Shown in pieces: positions 15,829-24,430 of a stretch of DNA of 64,000 nt. A program made the position numbers and the translations under genes. The stretch is taken from contig CAJULR010000022.1 of the NCBI GenBank assembly GCA_910587375.1, positions 1-64,000 on the forward strand, read 5' to 3'. Below the pieces are notes generated by a model. The model saw only the letters and a program-made list of their open reading frames with translations, searched no databases and had not been told where the DNA came from. This DNA is from Candidatus Gastranaerophilales bacterium (lineage in GTDB: Bacteria > Cyanobacteriota > Vampirovibrionia > Gastranaerophilales > Gastranaerophilaceae). Position 1 is the first letter of the stretch. Each line of letters opens with the position of its first letter.

Positions 15829-16167
15829 ATGGACGAGAAAGAAATCAGGAAATTATTGGGCGAAAACATCAGAAGAATCCGCTGGAGTAAGAATATGACG
15901 CAGGAAGCGTTTTCAGAAAAAATCGGGATTGAGCCTTCAAGCCTTTCAAACATTGAAAACGGAAAGAGCCTGCCTTCAACACAAACAATTCTTAACATTC
16001 AGCAACAATTTGAAGTTTCTCCCAATGAAATTTTTGATTTTGACATTGACTATGTTAAAAGCGCGCAAAACCTTGAAGATGAGATTTTTAGCACTGTTCG
16101 GGCCTTTGATGTAGACAGGAAGCGGGTTTTATACAAAATTGTGAAGGCAATTGAAGTTACGGCGTAA
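15829..16167 (+). CDS. XRE-family HTH regulator (112 aa)
   Basis: The start MDEKEIRKLLGENIRRIRWS at 15829 is preferred; the longer form from 15772 adds a Cys-rich stretch unlike the family. Residues 7-65 form the Cro/C1 helix-turn-helix (MTQEAFSEKIGIEPSSLSNI, then ENGKSLPSTQTI). Residues 66-112 are a helical C-terminal dimerisation-like tail with FDVDRKRVLYKIVKAIEV. It is divergent from the giant prepilin gene; the intergenic inverted repeat brackets the prepilin promoter, suggesting direct repression or activation of it. Confidence 0.85.
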   Translation: MDEKEIRKLLGENIRRIRWSKNMTQEAFSEKIGIEPSSLSNIENGKSLPSTQTILNIQQQFEVSPNEIFDFDIDYVKSAQNLEDEIFSTVRAFDVDRKRVLYKIVKAIEVTA

Positions 16168-16249
16168 GGGATTTAAGTTTTAAAGAGTTGTTTTTTATAT
16201 CGTAGGTTGCATTTTAAGGAGTTGATAGAGCTGGATGAATTTCAAGTTC

Positions 16250-16282
16250 AATCTTGAGATCCTGAATCAAGTTCAGGATGAC
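16250..16282. repeat. Repeat R1 copy
   Basis: AATCTTGAGATCCTGAATCA continues to AGTTCAGGATGAC; this is the reverse orientation of the copy at 12054. Confidence 0.85.
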
Positions 16283-16320
16283 GGCTGCACATTGAATGGC
16301 CGGATTTACTGTACCAAGTA

Positions 16321-16518
16321 TTAATTTACGGTGCGGAAAAGCTCTTCCAGGGCGTTATTCAGGCTGTTTATTTTATGCTCGATTTCAATAAGTGCCTGGC
16401 CGTAAGGCAGAGTGTCATTGGTTTTTTGCTCTGTGTTCAGGAGGGCCATTTTAAGAACGTGGGTTGAGTTTCTGATTTCGAGGAGTTTTTCTGTGATTTC
16501 GAGGTGTTTTTGGAACAT
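16321..16518 (-). CDS. Small helical hypothetical protein (65 aa)
   Basis: The ORF starts MFQKHLEITEKLLEIRNS and is wholly helical with a heptad-like pattern, ending LNNALEELFRTVN. AGGA lies 9 nt upstream of the ATG. There is no membrane segment and no known motif. It sits alone between repeat copies, and composition matches coding DNA. It could be a small coiled-coil partner protein; evidence for a real gene is moderate. Confidence 0.45.
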   Translation of the reverse strand: MFQKHLEITEKLLEIRNSTHVLKMALLNTEQKTNDTLPYGQALIEIEHKINSLNNALEELFRTVN

Positions 16519-16623
16519 TTGATGATTCCTTTTTGTTTTACGTTTTTATTTTTGCACAGTTTTTTTGAAATGTATGTAAGCAAAAAGATTACAAGGATGA
16601 AGGCGGAGGTTTGGATTGGCCGT

Positions 16624-16764
16624 GTCATCCTGAACTTGTTTCAGGATCTCGAGATTTTTGCGCTATATCAACAGACCCTGAAATAAATTCAGGGTGACAA
16701 AGTCTTTTCAGCGGCGTTGGTTTCTGGATTGCCGCGGTACGCTGTCGCTTCCCTCGCAATGACG
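16624..16764. repeat. R1, R1 and R2 repeat cluster
   Basis: R1 full copy 16624-16656, diverged inverted R1 16673-16698 (AGACCCTGAAATAAATTCAG), and R2 copy 16724-16764. They fill the gap downstream of the diguanylate cyclase gene. Confidence 0.8.
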
Positions 16765-16811
16765 TAACCATTGAATGATTATAGTGCGAAACCTTGCGAT
16801 GATGGTGAAGG

Positions 16812-18191
16812 TTATTTTGCAACGATGACGCGGTTTCGGCCGGATTCTTTGGCTTCATAAAGCGCCCCATCTGCGCTTCTATAGAGTTCATCCGGCTCTG
16901 CCATTGAATTTTTATACTGTGAAACGCCAACCGAAATTGTAACCGAAATGTTTGAAACGCCCTCAATTCGGTAATCTTCAATGTTTATTGTTTTCTTTTC
17001 AATTTGTGCCCTTAAACGCTCCGCAACGACCGTAGCTTCTTCAAGCGAAGTGTTTGGCAAAAGTATTGTAAACTCTTCTCCGCCATAGCGGGAGGGGATG
17101 TCGTATTCCCTAAGTTCTTTTTTAATGGCCTTTGCGACGGTTTTAAGGACGCAATCGCCCACGGCATGGCCATATGTGTCGTTTACGGATTTAAAGAAAT
17201 CGATGTCGGTCATAATGCAGCAGAGGCTTGATTTTTGCCTTTTTGCGTTTGCAACTTCGGAATGAAGCCTTGTGTGGAACTGGTGTCTGTTGTTCAGGCC
17301 CGTGAGAGCGTCTAAAGTGGCGTGTTCCAGGATTTTCATATAACTGCAAGCGCGCTCAACCGTTGTGGAAGCTTGTTTTGAGATTTCAATTAAATAATCC
17401 GTGTCTTTGTTGTTTAATTTTTCAAGGCCGCTTTTCGCAACAATCGCGCCGAAAATTTTTCCTTCGCAAAAAAGAGGAAATATTCCTATTTTGCCGCCGT
17501 CTTCAAGAATTGCCGTGCTTTTTTGGTTTATTACGCTTAAATAATTCAAAATTCTTGTATCAGAACAATTATTTGGCCAAACAAGCTTGTAATCCTTCTT
17601 TTTTGGATTTTTCAAGAAAACATAAATTAAGTGTTCTGTAATAAAACTGTCAATCATCTCGCCCAAAACAGGCATTATATAATTAAGTTCGTATTGAGTT
17701 TCGATGATTTTTGCAATGTTTCTGATTGTTTTGTGGAATTTTTGCTGGGTCATCATCTCTTCTGAATTTTTCAAATTTTGAAGCGCAAAAGAAATTTGCC
17801 TTGAAACCAGGGGCAAAATTTCAAAGAGAATTTTGTTTTTAATGTTTCCTTTAATGTAAACAAGCCCTGTAAGGCGGTTTTCATCAAAAACGGGGAAGGC
17901 AAGCGTGTCTTTTTCCTTGATGAAATCTGCATTATTATATTTAAAGGAGCAAAAATAGCTATTTAAAATGTTTGCAAGATAGTCTTGTTTCAAGGTTTCC
18001 CAGGGTTTTGTAAAATCTTTCAGGGAATTTAAAACGTCATCAAAAAGGAAAACTTTGAATTCTTTAATATCGCCAAAGGTTTTAAAAGCCTCCTGTAAGC
18101 CTTGCGCAAGTTCGGTTTCCGACTTTGAAATTTCAAAGACGTTTGTGAGATTTAACAAAAAATTATAAATGGTTTTTTCTGTGGTTTTCAA
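16812..18191 (-). CDS. Diguanylate cyclase (GGDEF domain, 459 aa)
   Basis: Residues about 290-459 are a GGDEF domain: DALTGLNNRHQF, DIDFFKSVNDTYGHAVGD, and active site RYGGEEF. The allosteric I-site RxxD is intact as REYD just before it. Residues 1-280 look like a divergent GAF-type sensor (SRQISFALQNLKNSEEM; later IGIFPLFCEGKIFGAIVAKS). There are no membrane helices, so it is a cytoplasmic sensor that should make cyclic di-GMP from two GTP. It is 9 nt downstream of the TPR gene at 18201, so cotranscribed. Cyclic di-GMP commonly controls type IV pili, which fits the prepilin loci nearby, but no direct link is shown. Confidence 0.93.
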   Translation of the reverse strand: MKTTEKTIYNFLLNLTNVFEISKSETELAQGLQEAFKTFGDIKEFKVFLFDDVLNSLKDFTKPWETLKQDYLANILNSYFCSFKYNNADFIKEKDTLAFPVFDENRLTGLVYIKGNIKNKILFEILPLVSRQISFALQNLKNSEEMMTQQKFHKTIRNIAKIIETQYELNYIMPVLGEMIDSFITEHLIYVFLKNPKKKDYKLVWPNNCSDTRILNYLSVINQKSTAILEDGGKIGIFPLFCEGKIFGAIVAKSGLEKLNNKDTDYLIEISKQASTTVERACSYMKILEHATLDALTGLNNRHQFHTRLHSEVANAKRQKSSLCCIMTDIDFFKSVNDTYGHAVGDCVLKTVAKAIKKELREYDIPSRYGGEEFTILLPNTSLEEATVVAERLRAQIEKKTINIEDYRIEGVSNISVTISVGVSQYKNSMAEPDELYRSADGALYEAKESGRNRVIVAK

Positions 18192-18200
18192 GGCTGCTCC

Positions 18201-19274
18201 TTAATCCCTTATTCCTGCTTCAAAATATTTTTTGTTTGCACAGGTTTTAAAATTTTTAATCATAGCGCCGTCAAATTCGTCCACAACAAGCATTTTGCCT
18301 TTAACATAAGTTACTTCTTTTGAATTTCCGGTGCTGTTTTCTTCCGTGAGGCTTTCTTTCAGGTTTTCATATTCTTCTGAAACTGTATATTTTTGGTTTA
18401 CTTCGTTTAAAACATCGTAAATATATCTTGTTTTGTTGCTGTTTCCTTTGCCATCCAAAATGAGCCCTGCTTTTTTAAATTCTTCAATGGAATCAGCATA
18501 TCTTTTCATACCTTTTAGAAGGATTGCAAGGTTGTAGTGTGCTTCATATTTCATTGGCTCTTTTTCAATGGCTTTACAGTAATAATAGCCTGCATATTCG
18601 GGGTTTCTTAAAAGATGGTGGGCAATCGCAAGGTTATAATAAACGTCATAAGTTTTTAGAGATTTTAAAGCCTTTTCATAAGAATTTACGGCATTTTCAA
18701 GAAAGCGGCGTGAAAGGAAAAGGTCTTCTCCGTTTAAAAGGGATTTCCCGCGCCAGGCAAGGCCCTGGTTATAATAGGCAACGCCTTTGTTGTGCTTATA
18801 TGAGTGTTTATTATCAACAATAAAAGGGATGTATACCCATTTTGGGATTTTTTCGATTGCAAGATTATACTCTTCAATGGCGCGGTCATAATTAAAAGTG
18901 GCCTCAGAAAGTACAATTGCATAGTCTATTCTTGCAACGGTGAAATCCGGGCGAAGCTGCAGCGCTTTTGAATACGCGTCAAGTGCTGAATAATAATCTT
19001 CATAAACAACATAAAGGTTTGCAAGGTTGTATTGTGCTCTGTAATGCTTGGGGTATAGGCCTAAGGCCTTAACATATGAATTTATGGCCTTTTGGGGCTT
19101 ATGTTTTTTATAGTAATTATCCCCAAGGTAAACATAATAAAAGCTTAAAGCTTTGTGCCATTGGCTTATGTAGAAATCTTTGAAGATGAAAATACTTGCA
19201 ATAAAAGCTATAAACAGCACAAAGCTGAATATTTTTACTGTTGTATTTTTAAAAACTCTTAAGAATCTTCTCAT
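18201..19274 (-). CDS. Membrane-anchored TPR protein (357 aa)
   Basis: One N-terminal transmembrane helix (about residues 14-31, KIFSFVLFIAFIASIFIF) is followed by TPR units from residue 40 to about 285 (for example YRAQYNLANLYVVYEDYYSA and YEAHYNLAILLKGMKRYADS). The last 70 residues are charged. The TPR part probably faces the periplasm. It forms an operon with the diguanylate cyclase (9-nt gap) and probably with the TPR gene upstream (94-nt gap), suggesting a signalling or assembly module. Confidence 0.85.
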   Translation of the reverse strand: MRRFLRVFKNTTVKIFSFVLFIAFIASIFIFKDFYISQWHKALSFYYVYLGDNYYKKHKPQKAINSYVKALGLYPKHYRAQYNLANLYVVYEDYYSALDAYSKALQLRPDFTVARIDYAIVLSEATFNYDRAIEEYNLAIEKIPKWVYIPFIVDNKHSYKHNKGVAYYNQGLAWRGKSLLNGEDLFLSRRFLENAVNSYEKALKSLKTYDVYYNLAIAHHLLRNPEYAGYYYCKAIEKEPMKYEAHYNLAILLKGMKRYADSIEEFKKAGLILDGKGNSNKTRYIYDVLNEVNQKYTVSEEYENLKESLTEENSTGNSKEVTYVKGKMLVVDEFDGAMIKNFKTCANKKYFEAGIRD

Positions 19275-19368
19275 TTTATATCATTAACCGGTTTTGTTGT
19301 TTTGATTGGATGGCAGGTGCTTTGAAGCTGTTTTGTTTTGGGTTTTGCGCCCAATTTTTAGGCGAGAT

Positions 19369-21051
19369 TTATGTTTCAAAAAGTTTAAACAATCTTTCTT
19401 CAATTATTTCATCATCAATTTCAGGGTAAACCTTGTTTAAATCAAGTGCATATTGATATTCGGTTGCAGCAGAAACCTTATTCCCCTTGGTTTCATAATA
19501 TCTTGCCATGTTAAAATGCGCCATTGTGTAGTTATTGTTTAGTTTTAGGGCTGCTTCAAAGCAAGGTTTTGCGCGTTCTGCGTCGTTTAAACCGTCAAAA
19601 TAAACAACACCAAGGTTATTGTAGGCTATTTCATAATCTGGCTCGATATCAATTGCCCTTGTGTAAAATTCTATGGCATTTTCAACGTAATCTCTTTCCC
19701 AAAAAGCCATTGCAAGCCTTGAAAAGACTTTTGCGTCTTTATATCCGCCCTCAAGCGCCAAAGTATAATATTTTATAGCTTCGTCCATATCTTCAATGTC
19801 ATAATAAATATCTGCAAGGGAAAGATAAATCTCAGTTTTATTTTTAGTTAAAATCAGGGCATTTTGAAGCATAGAAATTGCAGCGTCAAAATTTCCTTTA
19901 ATTCTATGATAAATTGCAGCCAAAGCCTGCGCCACAACTGCTGTCCATTCGTTATCAGGGTTGTTTTCAAGAGCTTTTTTGTATAGTTCAATTGCACTGT
20001 CATACTGTTCTAATTGAACATATGCAAAAGCTAAAGAATTCTGATAGAACGGATTATCAGGCTCTCCTTCAAGTGCAAGCTTAAAAGCGCTTACTGCATT
20101 TATTTTTTCTTCTTTTTTTAAATACAGGTTTCCAAGCTCGTAATATCCTCTTGAAAAGCCCGGGATTTTTTTAATTAAAATTGTGTAATTATCAATTAAA
20201 TCATCAACTTTTTCAGGGAAATTTGCTTCCATAAATTCAATTAAATCCACAATTGTTTCAGGGTCGTGGTTTGATAATTGAACAGCATTTTGATAACATT
20301 GAAGCGCCACTTCCGGCCTTTCTTTTTTAATTGCAATCCCTGCCATTTTTTCATAGAACAAGGGTGCATTTTTTGTGTTATCAAGGGCGTCTGAATATAG
20401 TTGATACGCGTTTTTATCTAAATTTGTTTTTTCTAAAATTTTTCCGACAGCTCTGTATTTTGCAAAGTTAAGGTCGTTAATTATATTTTTGCAAAACATT
20501 TTAATATTCGCCCTGTCAAATAAGAATAGAAAAGAGCCTGAAAAAATGTAGAACATTGCCTTTGAGAAGGAAATAAAATCTGCGCTTCCTTCGTTTTGCT
20601 TTCTTTTTTCAAGGAAAGCAAGAGCCATTGCAAGCCTTGCCCTGTGGGAAGAGGTTGGCTTTAGCTTCATTGCGGCCTTAAATTGTTCTTTGGCTTCTTC
20701 ATATTCTCCGTTTTGAGAGAGGAAATACCCCAAATACATTCTGGCACTTGCGCTTCTTGGGTCTAATTCAACTGCCCTTCTGCATTGTTCCAAAGCACCC
20801 TCAAGGCCAATTTGCCCGCTTTCATGCATAAGGCTTGCGAGCCTGTAATAAGCGCTTGGAATATCGGGGTTTATTTTAATGGCTTTTATATATAAATTTA
20901 TAGCGTTGATTAAATCTTCGTTATTTGCCCTTAAAATGTATTGCTGATGAGCGGCTGTCGCCTGTGAAATTAAAATTTCGGATTCTTTTTCGGGTGACAG
21001 CTCGTTAAAGTTAATATTTATAGCATTTTGCGGGTTTTTTTGCGTAAACAT
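19369..21051 (-). CDS. Large TPR protein (560 aa)
   Basis: At least 13 TPR units span residues 35-550 (for example PSAYYRLASLMHESGQIGLE and AYNNLGVVYFDGLNDAERAK). A hydrophobic stretch around residues 165-185 (FYIFSGSFLFLFDRANI) interrupts the repeats and may be a membrane-associated or buried helix. There is no signal peptide. It is probably the first gene of the minus-strand group leading to the anchored TPR protein and diguanylate cyclase. A scaffold role is inferred from fold alone. Confidence 0.85.
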   Translation of the reverse strand: MFTQKNPQNAININFNELSPEKESEILISQATAAHQQYILRANNEDLINAINLYIKAIKINPDIPSAYYRLASLMHESGQIGLEGALEQCRRAVELDPRSASARMYLGYFLSQNGEYEEAKEQFKAAMKLKPTSSHRARLAMALAFLEKRKQNEGSADFISFSKAMFYIFSGSFLFLFDRANIKMFCKNIINDLNFAKYRAVGKILEKTNLDKNAYQLYSDALDNTKNAPLFYEKMAGIAIKKERPEVALQCYQNAVQLSNHDPETIVDLIEFMEANFPEKVDDLIDNYTILIKKIPGFSRGYYELGNLYLKKEEKINAVSAFKLALEGEPDNPFYQNSLAFAYVQLEQYDSAIELYKKALENNPDNEWTAVVAQALAAIYHRIKGNFDAAISMLQNALILTKNKTEIYLSLADIYYDIEDMDEAIKYYTLALEGGYKDAKVFSRLAMAFWERDYVENAIEFYTRAIDIEPDYEIAYNNLGVVYFDGLNDAERAKPCFEAALKLNNNYTMAHFNMARYYETKGNKVSAATEYQYALDLNKVYPEIDDEIIEERLFKLFET

Positions 21052-21257
21052 TTATTTGTTATTTATACCTTTAATCTGGTCATAAAATAAATTACTTTTA
21101 TTATCGCAAAAGAAGATAAATTGCTTAAGTAATTTTTGAAAAATCATCCGTTTAATTGAGTAAAACCCTATAAAGCGTTGCCATGGTGGCAAAATAGTTG
21201 TATTATTAGTATGGTAAAAAATCGAAGTTAACAATTTATTAAAAGAGGGTTATTTAA

Positions 21258-22577
21258 ATGGGCATACATATGCAGATATTAATAGCAATTTTACTTGGAA
21301 TTAAGAGAAACTGGCATATATTTTTCGGTCTTATAGCAGGTATTATTGTGGGAATTCTTCTTCCTGCTTCCCATTATCCCCTTGTTCATAAAATTTTAGA
21401 TATTATAGGGCAATCTTTTATAAATATTATTCAAATGGTTGTTATTCCCCTTGTAATAAGTGCTATTGTAATTGGTATTTCAAGCATTGGGGATAATAAA
21501 CAGCTTGCAAAATTCGGCAAAAAGATGATTTTCTATTATGCAATCATAACTTTTGCCGCAGTTGTAATCGGGGCAATTTTGGCCCTTGTTATGAAGCCGG
21601 GCATTGGTGCTCAAAGCTTTATAAACCCTGATGTTGCACGTGAAATGCAAGGATATGTTTCAAGTGCAATTGCAGAACAACAATCTAATATGACAGGCAT
21701 GTTCCTTGGTTTAATTCCTAAAAACCCATTCCATTCTTTGGCAACAGGGGATATGGTTCCGATTATTATATTTGTTCTGATTTTCTCAATTGCTCTTGCA
21801 AAGATTGGCGAAATTAACCGTCCCGTTGTATCTTTCTTTGAAAGCATTTTTGCTGCCACAATGAAAGTGACGGATTGGATTATGTATTTAGCTGCTCCCG
21901 GTGTGTTTGCGCTGACCGCAGCTTCTGTTTCAAACTTTGGTGTTTCAATGTTTGAGGGGGTTTGGAAATATCTCCTTGTTCTTGCACTAGGGTTTTTAAT
22001 TCAATTTTTCTTTGTTTACCCTTTAATGTTGAAAATATTTTCAAAAGTTCCTGTTGGAAAACTTTATACTGCAATAACAGAGGCCATTATGGTGGCATTT
22101 GGTACGGCTTCAAGCTCTGCCACTTTGCCCTTAACAATTACGTGCTGTGAAAAGCGCGGTATTTCAAGCAAAATCTGTTCTTTTGTTCTTCCTTTGGGTG
22201 CAACTCTTAATATGGACGGAACAGCTCTCATGCAGACGGTTGCAGTTATATTCCTCGCTCAAACATACGGAATTGAATTATCCTGGATTATAATTCTTCA
22301 AATTGCAGTTCTTGCAATGATAGCGTCTTCAACTTGTGCTGGAATTCCTGGTGCAGGCTTAATTACTATTGCGCTTGTTCTAAACGGTATAGGCTTAACG
22401 CCTGAACAGCTTGTAATTGGCTTTAGCTTCCTGTTTGCGCTTGAAAGGCTTGTTGATATGATGAGAACAACCGTAAACGTGGCTTCTGACGCCGTTGTTG
22501 CCGCTATTATTGCGGATAATGAAAATGAAATAAACTACGAGCTTTTAAACAACGATTCATATAAAGACATAGTTTAA
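21258..22577 (+). CDS. Dicarboxylate/amino acid:cation symporter (439 aa)
   Basis: The polytopic membrane protein has the DAACS (GltP/DctA) signature: the Ser-rich hairpin TASSSATLPLTI, MDGTALMQTVAVIFLAQ, and STCAGIPGAGLITIALVL. The last segment is RLVDMMRTTVNVASDAVVAAI, where Asp, Arg and Asn contact substrate and cation. Such carriers import glutamate, aspartate or C4-dicarboxylates with Na+ or H+. The start at 21258 follows AAGAGGG 9 nt upstream. It is monocistronic or leads into rlmH (40-nt gap). Confidence 0.93.
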   Translation: MGIHMQILIAILLGIKRNWHIFFGLIAGIIVGILLPASHYPLVHKILDIIGQSFINIIQMVVIPLVISAIVIGISSIGDNKQLAKFGKKMIFYYAIITFAAVVIGAILALVMKPGIGAQSFINPDVAREMQGYVSSAIAEQQSNMTGMFLGLIPKNPFHSLATGDMVPIIIFVLIFSIALAKIGEINRPVVSFFESIFAATMKVTDWIMYLAAPGVFALTAASVSNFGVSMFEGVWKYLLVLALGFLIQFFFVYPLMLKIFSKVPVGKLYTAITEAIMVAFGTASSSATLPLTITCCEKRGISSKICSFVLPLGATLNMDGTALMQTVAVIFLAQTYGIELSWIIILQIAVLAMIASSTCAGIPGAGLITIALVLNGIGLTPEQLVIGFSFLFALERLVDMMRTTVNVASDAVVAAIIADNENEINYELLNNDSYKDIV

Positions 22578-22617
22578 GCTGCCTTAAGATTTTATCAGGT
22601 GTAAAAGGCCGTTAAAA

Positions 22618-23046
22618 GTGAATATTAAAATTGTACTTGAAGGAAAAATAAAGGAGCCGTATTTTAAGCTTGGCGTTGAAGAGTTTAAAAAAAGGCTCAC
22701 AGGTTATACGTCTTTAAAAATCCTTGAGGTATCTTCGATTTTAGAATTTGTAAAAAATAATGTAAAGTTAAATTCATATGTTATAACCCTTGAAATCGAA
22801 GGAAAAAGTTTATCAAGCCCGGAATTTGCCCAAAAAATAAAAGAAGTTGAAACAGACGGGGCATATAATGAAATAATATTTTTAATCGGGGGTTCAGATG
22901 GCCTTGTTCAGGAAGTTCGGGACAAAAGTGATTTTAAATTTTCAATGTCAAAACTTACATTTTTGCACCAGGAGGCAGTTTTGATACTGACAGAGCAAAT
23001 ATATAGAGCATATAAAATTTTAAACAATGAAACGTATCATAAATAA
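22618..23046 (+). CDS. rlmH: 23S rRNA (pseudouridine1915-N3)-methyltransferase RlmH
   Basis: The 142-aa SPOUT enzyme starts with GTG at 22618. The knotted SAM-binding region is FLIGGSDGLVQEVRDKSDFK, with C-terminal LSKLTF-like SMSKLTFLHQEAVLILTEQI and YRAYKILNNETYHK, typical of RlmH. It methylates pseudouridine 1915 in helix 69 of 23S rRNA. It is followed 26 nt later by the nucleoside phosphorylase, probably one transcript. Confidence 0.95.
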   Translation: MNIKIVLEGKIKEPYFKLGVEEFKKRLTGYTSLKILEVSSILEFVKNNVKLNSYVITLEIEGKSLSSPEFAQKIKEVETDGAYNEIIFLIGGSDGLVQEVRDKSDFKFSMSKLTFLHQEAVLILTEQIYRAYKILNNETYHK

Positions 23047-23071
23047 AGTTAAAAGTCAGATGAGGTAAAAT

Positions 23072-24379
23072 ATGCGCGCGGTTGACATTATACAAAAGAA
23101 AAAAGAGGGGAAAACCCATACAAAAGAAGAGATTGATTTTCTTGTTCAAGGGCTTTTGGATGGAACGATTGAAGATTATCAAATGGCTGCATGGCTTATG
23201 GCTGTGTGTTTTAAGGGTTTAGATGATGATGAAACGGCATATTTAACTGAAGCTTTTATAAATTCAGGTGATATTTTAGATTTTTCTGATATTTCAAATA
23301 TTGTAGCCGATAAGCACTCTACAGGCGGTGTTGGGGATAAAGTGACAATTGTTCTCATTCCTTTGCTTGCTTCACTTGGTGTTCCCTGTGCAAAGCTTAG
23401 CGGAAGAGGCCTTGGATACACAGGCGGAACGGTTGATAAGCTTGAATCTATACCAAATTTTGTATGTTCTTTGAAAGATGAAGATTTTAAAACTCAAATT
23501 AAAAAAATAGGGGCCGCAATTTCAGCGCAAACGCCAAATTTAACTCCTGCGGACGGCAAAATATACGCCCTTCGGGATGTTACGGCAACGGTTGACAATA
23601 AATCTTTAATTTGCGCTTCTGTTGTGTCTAAAAAAATTGCAAGCGGTGCGGATATAATAGTTCTTGATGTTAAATACGGTGCAGGCGCATTTATCAAAAC
23701 CAAGGAAGAGGCCAAAGAGCTTGCAGATTTAATGATAAAAACGGGCGCAAAATTAAACAGGAAAATTTCTGCCGTGATAAGTTCCATGGAACAGCCTTTG
23801 GGGACTCATATCGGAAATTCACTTGAAATTATTGAAAGCATTGAATTTTTGAAAGGAAATTTTAACAAAGATTTATACGAAATTGTGCTTGAAATTGCTT
23901 CAAAGACGCTTGTTTTGGCTCATTTAGCTAAAGACTACAAAGAGGCTGATAAAATGGTGAAAAGTGCGATAAAATCAGGCTCTGCGTTAAATAAATTGAA
24001 AGAAATAATAAAAGCGCAAGGCGGAAACCCGGATTGTACTGATGATTACAAACTTTTTAATGTCGGAGAGAACAAGTTTGAAATAAAAACAGATAAAGAT
24101 GGTTATGTTTCAAAACTTGACGCGCTTTTAATAGCAAAAGCCTGCAAGCTTTTAGGCGCAGGGCGCGATAAAAAAAGTGATTTGATTGATTTTGGCGCAG
24201 GCTGTATTTTAAATAAAAAAACGGGTGATAAGGTGAATGCAGGCGATACCTTACTTACTTTATTCTGGAATAATATTAAAGAAGAAAAAATAAACGAAGC
24301 AAAAGAGTGCGCCCAAAGTGCGTTTGAATATTCTAGCACTGCCCCTGAAAACATCCCGCTTATATATAAAGAAGATTAA
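23072..24379 (+). CDS. Pyrimidine-nucleoside/thymidine phosphorylase
   Basis: The 435-aa protein has the family signature KHSTGGVGDKVT near residue 82 and substrate region SGRGLGYTGGTVDKLESIP, followed by the C-terminal beta domain (KIDKDGYVSKLDALLIAKA-like). It cleaves thymidine or uridine with phosphate to base and (deoxy)ribose-1-phosphate in pyrimidine salvage. The three domains and length match DeoA/Pdp; the exact substrate range cannot be read from sequence. SD GATGAGG lies upstream. A terminator follows at 24384. Confidence 0.94.
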   Translation: MRAVDIIQKKKEGKTHTKEEIDFLVQGLLDGTIEDYQMAAWLMAVCFKGLDDDETAYLTEAFINSGDILDFSDISNIVADKHSTGGVGDKVTIVLIPLLASLGVPCAKLSGRGLGYTGGTVDKLESIPNFVCSLKDEDFKTQIKKIGAAISAQTPNLTPADGKIYALRDVTATVDNKSLICASVVSKKIASGADIIVLDVKYGAGAFIKTKEEAKELADLMIKTGAKLNRKISAVISSMEQPLGTHIGNSLEIIESIEFLKGNFNKDLYEIVLEIASKTLVLAHLAKDYKEADKMVKSAIKSGSALNKLKEIIKAQGGNPDCTDDYKLFNVGENKFEIKTDKDGYVSKLDALLIAKACKLLGAGRDKKSDLIDFGAGCILNKKTGDKVNAGDTLLTLFWNNIKEEKINEAKECAQSAFEYSSTAPENIPLIYKED

Positions 24380-24382
24380 TTT

Positions 24383-24415
24383 AAAAGCCCCGGCAAATCG
24401 GGGCTTTAATTTTAT
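24383..24415. terminator. Bidirectional terminator
   Basis: Stem AAAGCCCCG (24384-24392) / CGGGGCTTT (24399-24407) with a 6-nt loop and T-rich tracts on both sides. It lies between the convergent phosphorylase and membrane spermidine-synthase-like genes. Confidence 0.85.
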
Positions 24416-24430
24416 TGCTTTTACTTTTCT

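Noticed and set aside
16504..16686. 60-aa plus-strand ORF
   Set aside because: Its end is simply translated repeat R1 (LNLFQDLE) and the rest is antisense to the upstream region of the 65-aa gene; no ribosome site.
12014..16764. Possible CRISPR array from many short palindromic repeats
   Set aside because: R1, R2 and R3 are irregularly spaced, in both orientations, partly inside genes, with no uniform spacers and no cas genes.
21052..21234. 60-aa minus-strand ORF upstream of the TPR gene
   Set aside because: AT-rich, no ribosome site, no domain; it covers the promoter region shared with the symporter gene.
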